Source of the DNA: Hypericibacter sp050729195
Lineage (GTDB): Bacteria; Pseudomonadota; Alphaproteobacteria; Dongiales; Dongiaceae
Assembly: GCF_050729195.1 (NCBI RefSeq)
Contig: NZ_JBOHKS010000305.1
Coordinates: 1-40,482 of the forward strand
Direction of reading: 5' to 3'
Length of the DNA: 40,482 bases
Made by a program: the position numbers and the translations under genes. Each line of letters starts with the position of its first letter. Within the stretch, counting starts at the first letter, position 1. The notes beneath the pieces are model-generated. The model saw only the letters and a program-made list of their open reading frames with translations, was not told the origin of the DNA and did not search any database. Of this stretch, positions 15,394-23,833 are shown in pieces.

Positions 15394-16887
15394 TCAGAAT
15401 CGCGGCAGATCGGGATGGGGCAATTGGCCGGCATGGATATGCATCCGGCCCAGCTCGGCGCAGCGATGCAGCTCGGGGAAAACCTTGCCGGGATTGAGCA
15501 GGCCTCCCTCGTCGAAGGCGCATTTGAGGCGCTGCTGCTGGGCGAGATCGGCCTCGTTGAACATGACGCCCATGAGGTCGCGCTTCTCGACGCCGACCCC
15601 ATGCTCGCCCGTGAGCACGCCGCCGACCTTGACGCAGAGCTTGAGGATGTCGGCGCCAAAGGCCTCCGCCCGCTCCAGCTCGCCCGGCTTGTTGGCGTCG
15701 TAGAGGATCAGAGGATGGAGATTGCCATCGCCTGCATGGAAGACATTGGCGCAGCGCAAGCCATAATGCTCCGACATGCGCCGCAGCTCGGTCAGCACGC
15801 GCGGCAGCTCGCGGCGCGGAATGGTGCCGTCCATGCAGTAATAATCGGGCGAGATGCGGCCCACGGCGGGGAAGGCCGCCTTGCGGCCGGCCCAGAAGCG
15901 CAGCCGCTCCTCCTCGGTCTGGCTGACGGAGATGGAGCTGGCACCGCGCTCGCGCGCGATCGCCTCGACCCGCGCCTTGAGCTCGTCGACCTCGGCCCGC
16001 GGCCCATCGAGCTCGATGATCAGCAGCGCCTCGCAATCGAGCGGGTAGCCGGCTTGGACGAAATCCTCGGCGGCATGGATCGCCAGCCGGTCCATCATCT
16101 CCATGCCCGCCGGAACGATGCCCGCGGCGATCACCGCCGAGACGCAATTGCCGGCCTGCTCGTTCGTGGGGAAGGCGACCAGCAGCGCACAGGCGGTCTC
16201 GGGGCGCGGCAGGATGCGCACCGTGACCTCGGTCACGACGCCGAGCAGCCCTTCCGAGCCGATCACCACGCCCAGGAGATCGTAGCAGGCCGCGTCCAGA
16301 TGCTTGCCGCCGAGCCGGATCACGGTGCCGTCGATCAGCACCATCTCGACGCCCAACACATTGTTGGTGGTGAGGCCGTATTTGAGGCAGTGAACCCCGC
16401 CCGAATTCTCGGCGACATTGCCGCCGATGGTGCAGGCGATCTGGCTCGAGGGATCGGGCGCGTAATAGAAGCCGAGTGCCTTGACCGCGTCGCTGATGGC
16501 GAGATTGGTGACACCCGGCTGCACCACGGCGCAGCGATTGGCCGGATCGATATCGAGCACGCGGTTGAAGCGCGCCATGCCGAGCAGGATCCCGTCGGCC
16601 AGCGGCAAGGCACCGCCGCTGAGGCTGGTGCCGGCGCCACGCGGCACCACCTTGATCCCTTCGCGATGACAGAAAGCGAGAACCGCGGCGACCTCGGCCG
16701 TCGTGCGTGGCAGGGTCACCAGCAAGGGCAGCTGCCTGTAGGCGCTGAGCCCGTCGCTCTCATAGACGCGGCGCATCGATTCCTCGACCACGATCGCGTC
16801 CGCCGGCAAAATCTTGCCGAGCGCCGCCGCGATGTCGCGGCGACGGCGAATCGTGGCCTGATCGGGCTCCGGCATCTTCAGGGACAT
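15394..16887 (-). CDS. glcD: Glycolate oxidase catalytic FAD subunit GlcD
   Basis: This flavoprotein oxidises glycolate (and often D-lactate) to glyoxylate. With the ATG at 16887 it has 497 residues, nearly the same as E. coli GlcD. An ATG four codons later (16875) is also possible, and the open frame to 16965 adds atypical residues. The FAD_binding_4 domain shows VVPRGAGTSLSGGALP (about 80-95), QPGVTNLAISDA, and IGGNVAENSGGVHCLKYGLT (about 140-160). The FAD-oxidase C domain ends with the family's GVLTGEHGVGVEKRDLM, NPGKVFPELHRCAE region, and NVFHAGDGNLHPLIL supplies the conserved H-x-G-D-G-N-x-H metal/substrate motif. It is first in the glcDEF operon and lies 157 bases beyond rpmJ on the same strand, separated by a perfect hairpin. 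Confidence 0.95.
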   Translation of the reverse strand: MSLKMPEPDQATIRRRRDIAAALGKILPADAIVVEESMRRVYESDGLSAYRQLPLLVTLPRTTAEVAAVLAFCHREGIKVVPRGAGTSLSGGALPLADGILLGMARFNRVLDIDPANRCAVVQPGVTNLAISDAVKALGFYYAPDPSSQIACTIGGNVAENSGGVHCLKYGLTTNNVLGVEMVLIDGTVIRLGGKHLDAACYDLLGVVIGSEGLLGVVTEVTVRILPRPETACALLVAFPTNEQAGNCVSAVIAAGIVPAGMEMMDRLAIHAAEDFVQAGYPLDCEALLIIELDGPRAEVDELKARVEAIARERGASSISVSQTEEERLRFWAGRKAAFPAVGRISPDYYCMDGTIPRRELPRVLTELRRMSEHYGLRCANVFHAGDGNLHPLILYDANKPGELERAEAFGADILKLCVKVGGVLTGEHGVGVEKRDLMGVMFNEADLAQQQRLKCAFDEGGLLNPGKVFPELHRCAELGRMHIHAGQLPHPDLPRF

Positions 16888-16964
16888 GAGGGGCGTTCCG
16901 CTTCTGACCGTACCCGGCACTCTGGCCTCAGCAGCGCTGTGCCGCAAGCCAGCCGGAATCGACA

Positions 16965-16984
16965 ACGGCCGCTGATGCGGCCGT
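16965..16984 (-). terminator. Perfect hairpin between rpmJ and glcD
   Basis: ACGGCCGC-TGAT-GCGGCCGT (plus-strand reading) is a perfect eight-pair stem with a four-base loop, 60 bases after the rpmJ stop on the minus strand. Read on that strand it is followed by TGTCGATT, which is only weakly T-rich. It is well placed to end the rpmJ transcript before glcD. Confidence 0.55.
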
Positions 16985-17044
16985 GCGAGTCAGTCCAAGA
17001 TCGTGGAACCTGCGAGACCGGCGCCCCGGACGGAGCGCGGCGGA

Positions 17045-17170
17045 TCAGCCCTGGCGGGCCTTGAACCGCGGGTTGGTCTTGTTGATGACATAGACGCGCC
17101 CCTTGCGCCGGACGATGCGGCAGTCCTTGTGGCGCTTCTTGGCCGACTTCAGCGAATTGACGACCTTCAT
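17045..17170 (-). CDS. rpmJ: 50S ribosomal protein L36 (bL36), type B
   Basis: This is a 41-residue, highly basic protein beginning MKVVNSLKSAKKRHKDCRIV and ending INKTNPRFKARQG. This is the alphaproteobacterial bL36 form, in which the zinc-binding cysteines of the classical protein are largely lost and only Cys17 remains. bL36 sits in the 50S subunit near 23S rRNA domains II and VI. AAGGA lies about nine bases upstream of the ATG. The gene is alone, as is usual for this form in alphaproteobacteria, with a hairpin 60 bases downstream. Its short length hides it from length-filtered ORF calling. Confidence 0.93.
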   Translation of the reverse strand: MKVVNSLKSAKKRHKDCRIVRRKGRVYVINKTNPRFKARQG

Positions 17171-17326
17171 GATGGCGGTCCTTGCTAGGCAACGTCTCGA
17201 GGTTTCAGGAGGCGCAATTCCGCTAGGTCCTTTCGGGCCTTCCGGTACCGCGCGAAGCGCCGGAACATAGTGGGGCCGCCGAGGCCTGTCAACCGTCGCG
17301 GGGTGCGGCGGTCGGTCGGCCCTAAA

Positions 17327-18292
17327 CTACCAATCCGACAGCATTTTATCGACGCCGGTCTTGAAGGCATGGAAGCGGAAGAAACCGATATCGCCGCTGT
17401 CGATGGCGCCCACCCGGCGGGTCCAGAGGGCGACATGCTGGGTCAAGGGCTCGGCCATCCGCGGATCGCTTTTCAAGATCTCGGATTTGTCGAGCAGGTC
17501 GGCCAGGCATTTGATGACGTTGGTCCGCACCAGCTTGGTGATGTCCTCGCTGACCCGCAGATCCAGCCTGCGTTCCGCACAGGCGGTCTGGTATTTCTGG
17601 ACGGTCCAGGGGTCGGCAGTCACCGGTTCGCCGGGCTGCCAGGCCATGTAGGTCGGCCGCATCTCGGTGGTTGAACCGGTGCGCACGAAGTCGGTGAAGA
17701 GCAGCTGGCCGCGGGGCTTCAGCGCCTTCTCCACGGTCTGGAGCATCCGGTTCTTGTCTTTGACCCCGTAGAAGATGTCGCGCGAGAAGATACAGTCATA
17801 GGCGCTTTCCTTCAGCTCCAGCATTTCGGGAGCGAAGACCGAGATGGGCGCCTTCTTCCCCAGGCCCGCCATGACCGAATATTCCATGGCGGCACGGGCC
17901 AATTCCGCATCCTCTTCAAAGCCGGTGATCCAGAGGCCGAACTCCTGGTGCAGGGCGCGGGTAAAGCCGCCCAGGCCGGCGCCCAGCTCGGCGACCGTCA
18001 TGGTGGGGTCGAGGCCACAGGGCTTGGCCAGCCACAGGCAGAAATCCTTGTCGCCCGGCACGGCGCAGCCGGGACCCCAGATGGTCTGCAGCACCCTGAT
18101 CCGCGGCGTCTCCCATTCGAAGGCAGGCTTCTTGTCGCTCTTGCCCCGGCGGACCGTGTCCTTTTGGCCGGGTGCCAGCTTGACCGTCTCGCTCGGCGCC
18201 ACGTCGTCGAGATCCACGCCTTCCCACCACGCCTTGAAGCGCTGTTTGAAGGGGGGTCGGGAATCTCGGGCAACGGCGGCGGTGCTGGCCAT
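17327..18292 (-). CDS. Class I SAM-dependent methyltransferase
   Basis: This 321-residue cytoplasmic protein has a Rossmann methyltransferase core at about residues 95-215. Motif I is VAELGAGLGGFTR, followed by the acidic end of strand two in WITGFEEDAEL, then YDCIFSRDIFYGVKDKNRML (motif IV region) and LKPRGQLLFTDFVRT (post-motif). About 70 N-terminal residues precede it (PPFKQRFKAWWEGVDLDD, FEWETPRIRVLQTIWGPGC), and about 90 C-terminal residues are helical. The ATG at 18292 has AAGGA eight bases upstream; the open frame extending to 18502 is rejected. The IFSRDIFYGVKDK pattern resembles small-molecule/lipid-headgroup N-methyltransferases, but the substrate cannot be assigned. It is divergent from the MATE gene. 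Confidence 0.85.
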   Translation of the reverse strand: MASTAAVARDSRPPFKQRFKAWWEGVDLDDVAPSETVKLAPGQKDTVRRGKSDKKPAFEWETPRIRVLQTIWGPGCAVPGDKDFCLWLAKPCGLDPTMTVAELGAGLGGFTRALHQEFGLWITGFEEDAELARAAMEYSVMAGLGKKAPISVFAPEMLELKESAYDCIFSRDIFYGVKDKNRMLQTVEKALKPRGQLLFTDFVRTGSTTEMRPTYMAWQPGEPVTADPWTVQKYQTACAERRLDLRVSEDITKLVRTNVIKCLADLLDKSEILKSDPRMAEPLTQHVALWTRRVGAIDSGDIGFFRFHAFKTGVDKMLSDW

Positions 18293-18408
18293 TCTGGTGA
18301 TCCTTCGGGAGTTCCTGTATCCCTCGGACCCGTTTAAACCGTGGTTAAGTTCGCCCTGCATTTGCAGCAATTTGGCGGCTACAGCCATTTGATAGCAGGC
18401 CCCCGCAG

Positions 18409-19806
18409 TTGATTGATTCGATAGCCAACAAAACCCTAGCGGGGCCGCCGGCCTCCATCGCAGACCACGGAATCGGCCATCACGTGCGACGCACGGTCGC
18501 ACTCGCCCTTCCGGTCATGCTGGCCCGGGCCGGGCTGGTGGTGATGATCACGGTCGACACGGTGATGGTCGGCCAGGCCGGTGGCGAGGAGCTGGCGCAT
18601 TACGCCATCGCCTTCGCCCCCCAGATGCTGCTGCTGTCGGTCGGATTCGGCCTTCTGATTGGCGCCACGGTGCTGACCGCCCAGGCCGACGGGGCGGGCC
18701 GGCAGGCGCTCTGCGGGCGGATCTGGCGCCTGGCGCTGATGCTCGGGGGCGGCATCGGCCTGGTCGACGCGCTGATCCTGGCCCATGGCGAAGGGCTGCT
18801 GCTGATGCTCGGGCAGGAACCGGTCCTGGCCGCCGCCGGGGGCAAGGTGCTGATGATGTGGGCGATCGGGATGCCCGGCATCATGCTCTATGTGGCGACC
18901 TCGGGGTTTCTCGAGGGTGTCAGCCGGCCACGGCCCGGCATGATCGTCACCATCCTCGCCAATGTCGCCAATGCCGGCCTCAACTGGCTGATGATCGGCG
19001 GTCACGGCGGCTTACCGGCGATGGGCGCCGAAGGGGCCGTGCTCGCGACCTCGATCACGCGCTGGCTGATGTTCGTGGCGCTGGCGATTTACGCGCTCAC
19101 GATGCGCGATCATGCGCGCTTCGGGATCTGGGCGCCGCTCAAGGGAACCTTCGGGCAGATCGGCGCGATGATCCGGCTGGGCGCGCCGCTGGCGTTGAGC
19201 GTGGGGTTCGAGGCCGCGGCCTTCATGGCCGCCGCGACCTTCGCCGGCTGGCTGGGCGAGACCTCGCTCGCGGCCTATCAGATCGTGCTCAATTTCAACG
19301 CGCTCATCTACATGCTGGCGCTCGGCCTCTCGACCGCGACGGCGGTGCGCGTCGCCAACGCCCATGGCCGCCGCGACGCGGTCGGGCTGGCGCGCGCCGG
19401 ATGGGTGGGGGCCGGGCTGGTGTTCCCCTCGATGATCGGTGCCACCTTGATCCTCACCCTGGCGCCGGGATGGGTGGTCGGGTTCTACAGCGACGAGACC
19501 GATGTCCAGGCCCTGGCCTTGCAGCTCATGACCATCACCGCCTGGTTCATCCTCGCCGACGGCGCCCAGGGCGTGCTGACCGGTGCGGTCCGGGGTGCCG
19601 CCGACGCCACCATGCCGACCTTGATCGCCGGATTGAGCTTCTGGCTGGTGGGGGTCCCGCTCTGCTATGGACTGGCCTTCACTGCCGGTTGGGGCACGGT
19701 CGGACTGATCTGGGGACTCTTCGTCAGCCTGATCGTCGCCATGGCTCTGCTGGCGCTGCGCTTCCATATCGTCTCGCGACGCGCCACTGTGGCGTTCGCC
19801 GCCTGA
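18409..19806 (+). CDS. MATE-family multidrug/toxin efflux transporter
   Basis: This inner-membrane antiporter (Na+ or H+ driven) of the DinF/NorM superfamily has 465 residues and about 12 helices in two similar halves. The first half opens with ALALPVMLARAGLVVMITVD and TVMVGQAGGEELAHYAIAF. The second opens with MIRLGAPLALSVGFEAAAFM, FAGWLGETSLAAYQIVLNFN and GLSTATAVRVANAHGRRD. Ends such as LTGAVRGAADATMPTLIAGL and YGLAFTAGWGTVGLIWGLFV are typical. The start is uncertain: TTG at 18409 gives the longest N-terminus but has no good ribosome site, and GTG at 18484 is an alternative that still precedes helix 1. It lies 25 bases upstream of an FAD oxidoreductase gene, probably in one operon. Confidence 0.9.
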   Translation: MIDSIANKTLAGPPASIADHGIGHHVRRTVALALPVMLARAGLVVMITVDTVMVGQAGGEELAHYAIAFAPQMLLLSVGFGLLIGATVLTAQADGAGRQALCGRIWRLALMLGGGIGLVDALILAHGEGLLLMLGQEPVLAAAGGKVLMMWAIGMPGIMLYVATSGFLEGVSRPRPGMIVTILANVANAGLNWLMIGGHGGLPAMGAEGAVLATSITRWLMFVALAIYALTMRDHARFGIWAPLKGTFGQIGAMIRLGAPLALSVGFEAAAFMAAATFAGWLGETSLAAYQIVLNFNALIYMLALGLSTATAVRVANAHGRRDAVGLARAGWVGAGLVFPSMIGATLILTLAPGWVVGFYSDETDVQALALQLMTITAWFILADGAQGVLTGAVRGAADATMPTLIAGLSFWLVGVPLCYGLAFTAGWGTVGLIWGLFVSLIVAMALLALRFHIVSRRATVAFAA

Positions 19807-19831
19807 TGCCCTTCCCGGAGTTCCCGCGCGC

Positions 19832-20974
19832 ATGACCCGACCCTTCGACGCCATCGTGATCGGCGCCGGCATCTCGGGTGCGGCAGCGGCTTACGAGCTT
19901 GCCGCCGAACGGCGCGTGCTGATGCTCGAAGCGGAGTCGCGGCCCGGCTATCACTCGACCGGCCGCTCGGCGGCTCTCTATACGCCCAACTATGGCAATG
20001 ACGTGGTGCGCGCCCTGATCCTGGCGGGCCGCCCTTTCCTCGACCGACCGCCCGCCGGATTCGCCGCGCACGCGATGGTCAAGCCGCGCGGCGCCATCGC
20101 CATCGCCGGCCCTACGGAAATCAAGAGCTTCGAGGAGAGGCTGGCTCTCTCCGGCCCCGGCCATGAGATCCACGAGATCACGCCCGAAGAAGCGATTCGC
20201 CAGGTGCCGATTCTGCGGCGCAAGGGGATCGCCCGCGCGCTTTACGAGATCGACATCGAGGATATGGACGTGGCGGCGATCCACCAGGGCTTCCTCGCCG
20301 GGTTTCGCCGCCGCGGCGGCGAGCTGGTCTGCGATGCGCGGGTCGATCGCATCGAGCGGCGCCAGGGCGCCTGGCAGATCAACGCCGGCGAGGTCGCGGC
20401 GAGCGCCCCCATCCTCGTCAATGCCGCCGGCGCCTGGGCCGACGAGGTCGCGGCGCTGGCGGGTTTGCCGCCGGTCGGTCTGGTGCCCAAGCGGCGCACC
20501 GCCATCCTGGTCGATCTGCCGCCGGGCAGCGATCCCGCAGGCTGGCCGGCGCTCGACGATTGCAGCAACGAGCATTATTTCCGCCCCGACAGCGGCACAA
20601 GGCTGATGGTCTCGCCCGGCGACGAGACACCCTCGCCGCCCTGCGATGCGCAGCCCGACGAGATGGATGTCGCCCATCTGGTGGATTGGCTCGAGCGCAC
20701 CACGACGCTTCAGGTCCGCAGGCTGGTGCATCAATGGGCGGGCCTGCGCAGCTTCGTCGCCGATTACAGCCCGGTCGTGGGCGCCGATCCGCTGGCCGAC
20801 GGGTTCTATTGGCTCGCGGGACAGGGCGGCTACGGCATCATGCTGGCCGAGCCCCTGGCCCGGGGCCTCAAGGGCCTGATCGAGTCGGGCGAGCTGCCCG
20901 CCGATCTCGCCCATCATGGCGCGACGGAAGCGGCGCTGGCGCCCCGGCGCGCCGGACTCGTTCCCGCCGGCTGA
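19832..20974 (+). CDS. DAO-family FAD-dependent oxidoreductase (D-amino acid/glycine oxidase-like)
   Basis: This 380-residue flavoenzyme has a glycine-rich FAD-binding motif, VIGAGISGAAAAYELA (about residues 9-24), with an acidic residue closing the second strand (LMLEAESRPGYHST). The StGRSAA segment and PNYGNDVVRALI follow as in DAO-type dehydrogenases. NAAGAWADEVAALAGLPP (about 189-207) is the second conserved FAD contact. The C-terminal motif GFYWLAGQGGYGIMLAEPLA (about 327-347) closes the fold. Such proteins oxidise a secondary or primary amine (D-amino acid, sarcosine, glycine) or 2-hydroxyglutarate. Which one is not clear here. The class IV aminotransferase downstream suggests amino-acid-related substrates. 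It has no signal peptide, and its ATG follows the MATE stop by 25 bases. Confidence 0.88.
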   Translation: MTRPFDAIVIGAGISGAAAAYELAAERRVLMLEAESRPGYHSTGRSAALYTPNYGNDVVRALILAGRPFLDRPPAGFAAHAMVKPRGAIAIAGPTEIKSFEERLALSGPGHEIHEITPEEAIRQVPILRRKGIARALYEIDIEDMDVAAIHQGFLAGFRRRGGELVCDARVDRIERRQGAWQINAGEVAASAPILVNAAGAWADEVAALAGLPPVGLVPKRRTAILVDLPPGSDPAGWPALDDCSNEHYFRPDSGTRLMVSPGDETPSPPCDAQPDEMDVAHLVDWLERTTTLQVRRLVHQWAGLRSFVADYSPVVGADPLADGFYWLAGQGGYGIMLAEPLARGLKGLIESGELPADLAHHGATEAALAPRRAGLVPAG

Positions 20975-21090
20975 GGCACTCCGGCACGGGGCCTTTCGGC
21001 CTCGCGACCCGCCGCCTATGATCCGACCCGGTGATTATAGCGTCGGGGATGATAGGCTCCCCGGCCATCAAAAATGGGAGCTGAGCGGCC

Positions 21091-22020
21091 ATGACCTCCT
21101 TGGCGAATGAACGGGTCGCCTATTTCAACGGGCGGGTCGTGCCCGAGAGCGATGTGCTGATTCCATTCCGCGACCGCGGCTTCCTCGCCGGCGACGCCGC
21201 CTTCGACACGGCCCGTTCCTTCGGCCACAAGATCTTCCGGCTCAAGGAACATCTCGACCGCCTCTACCGCTCGCTGCGCTATCTCAAGATCGATCCGGGC
21301 TTGAGCCCCAAGGAAATGAGCGCGATCACCGAGGATGTGTTCGCGCGCAACACACACCTCTTGGACAAGGACGACGATTACTGGGTCAGCCAGCGCATCT
21401 CGCGCGGCGTGCCGGCGGACGACCTGACGGTCAGCAGCGAGGCGCGGCCGACGGTGATCGTCGAATGCAAGCCCCTGCCGCTGAAGCAGCGCGCCACGCT
21501 GTTCCGCGACGGCATCGAGGTGGTGGTGCCCTCGGTCAGGCGGGCCGCGCCCGACATGCTGAGCCCGCGCGCCAAGACCCACAATTATCTGAACCTGACC
21601 ATGGGCGATCTCGAAGTGCGCGAACGCAACCCGAAAGGCTGGGCGATCCTGCTGGATGCGGACGGCAATATCGCCGAGGGCACCGGCAGCAACTTCTTCA
21701 TGGTGCGCGACGGGATCGTGATGACGCCGCAATCGCGCTATGTGCTGCCCGGCGTCTCGCGCGCGGTCACGCTCGAGCTCGCGGCCAAGCTCAAGATCCC
21801 GCATCAGGAGCGCGACATCGACCTCTACGACGCCTACACCGCCGACGAGGCGTTCCTGACCTCCACCAGTCTCTGCATCTGCCCGGTGCACAGCATCAAT
21901 GGCCGCGCCGTGGCGGAAACCGCCATCCCGGGCCCCGTCACCCGGCAGCTCATCGACGCCTACGCCGAATTGGTTGGCATGGATTTCGTCGGCCAATATC
22001 TGCGTCGCATCGAGAGCTGA
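21091..22020 (+). CDS. Class IV aminotransferase (branched-chain/D-amino acid transaminase-like)
   Basis: This PLP enzyme of fold type IV has 309 residues. The family's N-terminal strand pattern is seen in YFNGRVVPESDVLIPFRDRG, followed by GDAAFDTARSFGHKIFRLKE and HLDRLYRSLRYLKI. The likely Schiff-base lysine lies in SPRAKTHNYLNLTM (about 160). The cofactor-phosphate segment is NIAEGTGSNFFMVRDG (about 191-206), and TADEAFLTSTSLCICPVHSI (about 250-269) follows. Branched-chain aminotransferases, D-alanine transaminases and aminodeoxychorismate lyases share this fold; overall length and motifs are closest to the first two. GGGAG lies about 10-14 bases before the ATG. The gene is followed after 19 bases by the TPR-glycosyltransferase cluster, perhaps by read-through. 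Confidence 0.9.
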   Translation: MTSLANERVAYFNGRVVPESDVLIPFRDRGFLAGDAAFDTARSFGHKIFRLKEHLDRLYRSLRYLKIDPGLSPKEMSAITEDVFARNTHLLDKDDDYWVSQRISRGVPADDLTVSSEARPTVIVECKPLPLKQRATLFRDGIEVVVPSVRRAAPDMLSPRAKTHNYLNLTMGDLEVRERNPKGWAILLDADGNIAEGTGSNFFMVRDGIVMTPQSRYVLPGVSRAVTLELAAKLKIPHQERDIDLYDAYTADEAFLTSTSLCICPVHSINGRAVAETAIPGPVTRQLIDAYAELVGMDFVGQYLRRIES

Positions 22021-22039
22021 GAGCCCCGTCCCCGCGTCG

Positions 22040-23833
22040 GTGTCCGGCTCCGATCAGGAAATCCGCGCTGCCGGCGAGGCGCCCTCGATCGAGCAATGCC
22101 TGGCGCTGCATCGTGCCGGGCGGTTCGAGGAGGCGGCCGGGCTCTATGAGAAGCGCCTGGCCCGTCACGCCGACGATGCCGAGACCCTGCATCTCCTGGG
22201 GCTGGTCCGCGAGCAGCAGGGATCGTCGCCGGAGGCCGTGCGGCTGATCGGACGCGCCTGTGCGCTAGCACCCGACGTCGCTCTCTTTCGCGTCAACCTC
22301 GCTGTGGCATTGCGCTCCGCCGGCCACCGCACCGAGGCGGTCGAGGCCGCGGCGGCCGCGGTGGCACTTCAACCCGCCAATGCCGATTTCCATTTCACGC
22401 TCGCGACCATGCTCGAGAACGCCGACCGGCGGCAGGAGGCCGAGGCGCGCTACCGGGCGGTGCTGGAACGCCAGCCCGACCACGCGGACGGCGCTTACAA
22501 CCTCGCGCGCCTCCTGCATAAGCGCGAGGCGATCTCCGACTCGATTCCCTTCTATCGCCGCGCGCTGGCGGCCCGACCCGACTTCGTCAATGCGCTGATG
22601 AATCTGGGCTCGGCGCTGGGCCGTCTCGGTCAGATCGACGAAGCGACCCAATGTCTCGTGCGCGCCCAGGCCCTGGCGCCCGACAATCTCCAGGTGACCG
22701 CCTTGCAGGGGCTGCTGGCGGTCGATCGCGGCGATCTGGCCGCGGCCACCGCGATCCTCGACCGCTTGTCGCGCGCCCGGCTGGATCCCGGTCTGGCGGA
22801 TCGGCTGGGCACGCTCGCCCGCAACAGCGGCCGGTTCGAGGAAGCCATCGTCTATTTCGAGCAGCTTCTCGCCATGGAGCCGGCCAATATCGATGCCAGG
22901 CTGACGATCTCGCTGATGCGCCTGACGCTCGGCCGCTTCGCCGAGGGCTGGCCTGACTATCGGTCGCGCTGGTCCACCGACCGCCAGGCCGGTCTGGCGC
23001 GGCGCTATCCGGCGCCGGCCTGGGCGGGCGAGAATTTCGCCGGCCGGACGCTGCTCGTCTATCCGGAGCAGGGGTTGGGCGATATCATCCAGTTCGCCCG
23101 CTACCTGCCGCTCGCGGCAGCCCGCGGCGGGCGCGTCCTGTTCGAATGCCCGCCCGCACTCACGGGTTTGTTTCAGCCCTTTCACGAAGACATAACGATC
23201 GTCCCGCAAGGTTCGACGCCGCCTGAATTCGATCTGGCCGTGCCGCTGCTCGATTTGCCGATCCTGTTCGAAACGACACTCGCGACGATCCCGCCTAGGC
23301 TGCCGAACCTGGCGGCGAAGCCGGACCTGATCGGGCGCTGGGCGCCGCGACTGAAGGGACTGCCGGGACTGCGCGTGGGACTCGTCTGGCGCGGCAATCC
23401 CGGATTCATCAACGATCGGAATCGCTCCATGACGCTGGCGCAGCTGCGTCCCCTGATCGAAGGAAGCGACGCCGCCTTTGTCTCGCTGCAGAAGGGACCG
23501 GCGGCCGGGGAGATCGCGGAGAATGGCTGGCAGGATCGCGTCCTCGATCTGGAGTCGGCGCTGGGCGATTTTGCCGACACCGCGGCCGTCGTCGCCGGGC
23601 TCGATCTGGTCATCAGCGTCGACACCGCGGTCGCGCATCTGGCGAGCAGCCTCGATCGGCCGGTCTGGATCCTGATTCCCTTCATCCCCGACTGGCGCTG
23701 GATGCTCGGGCGCAGCGATACCCCCTGGTATCGGAGCGCCCGCCTCTTCCGCCAGAACGGCCCCGGCGACTGGAAGCCTCCGGTCGGCGAGATGCTGGCA
23801 TCGCTGTCGGCGTTCAAGGCGACGAGACGATGA
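22040..23833 (+). CDS. TPR protein with C-terminal GT9/heptosyltransferase-like domain
   Basis: With the GTG at 22040 the protein has 597 residues; the frame is open further upstream but then lies inside the aminotransferase gene. About residues 15-307 are eight or so TPR units (CLALHRAGRFEEAAGLYEKR, HLLGLVREQQGSSPEAVRLI, YNLARLLHKREAISDSIPFY and others). About 324-590 form a glycosyltransferase-B-like domain of the heptosyltransferase type. Its signatures are LLVYPEQGLGDIIQFARYLP, LRVGLVWRGNPGF and DLVISVDTAVAHLASSL, then WILIPFIPDWRWMLGR. Such proteins occur in alphaproteobacterial glycosylation loci and are predicted cytoplasmic. The sugar and acceptor are unknown. The stop overlaps the next start (ATGA at 23830), so the two are translationally coupled. 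Confidence 0.85.
   Translation: MSGSDQEIRAAGEAPSIEQCLALHRAGRFEEAAGLYEKRLARHADDAETLHLLGLVREQQGSSPEAVRLIGRACALAPDVALFRVNLAVALRSAGHRTEAVEAAAAAVALQPANADFHFTLATMLENADRRQEAEARYRAVLERQPDHADGAYNLARLLHKREAISDSIPFYRRALAARPDFVNALMNLGSALGRLGQIDEATQCLVRAQALAPDNLQVTALQGLLAVDRGDLAAATAILDRLSRARLDPGLADRLGTLARNSGRFEEAIVYFEQLLAMEPANIDARLTISLMRLTLGRFAEGWPDYRSRWSTDRQAGLARRYPAPAWAGENFAGRTLLVYPEQGLGDIIQFARYLPLAAARGGRVLFECPPALTGLFQPFHEDITIVPQGSTPPEFDLAVPLLDLPILFETTLATIPPRLPNLAAKPDLIGRWAPRLKGLPGLRVGLVWRGNPGFINDRNRSMTLAQLRPLIEGSDAAFVSLQKGPAAGEIAENGWQDRVLDLESALGDFADTAAVVAGLDLVISVDTAVAHLASSLDRPVWILIPFIPDWRWMLGRSDTPWYRSARLFRQNGPGDWKPPVGEMLASLSAFKATRR

Noticed and set aside
14998..17064. 688-residue plus-strand frame across glcE-glcD
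   Set aside because: The composition is typical of an antisense shadow, and glcD and glcE on the minus strand carry full family motifs.
17185..17268. 27-codon minus-strand ORF (MFRRFARYRKARKDLAELRL...) just before rpmJ
   Set aside because: It recalls the end of DUF1127-type small proteins, but it has no ribosome site and is too short to support. It may be only leader sequence of rpmJ.
21899..22039. Upstream extension of the first TPR-glycosyltransferase frame
   Set aside because: It overlaps the 3' end of the aminotransferase gene and encodes a low-complexity segment; the GTG at 22040 fits the gene boundary.
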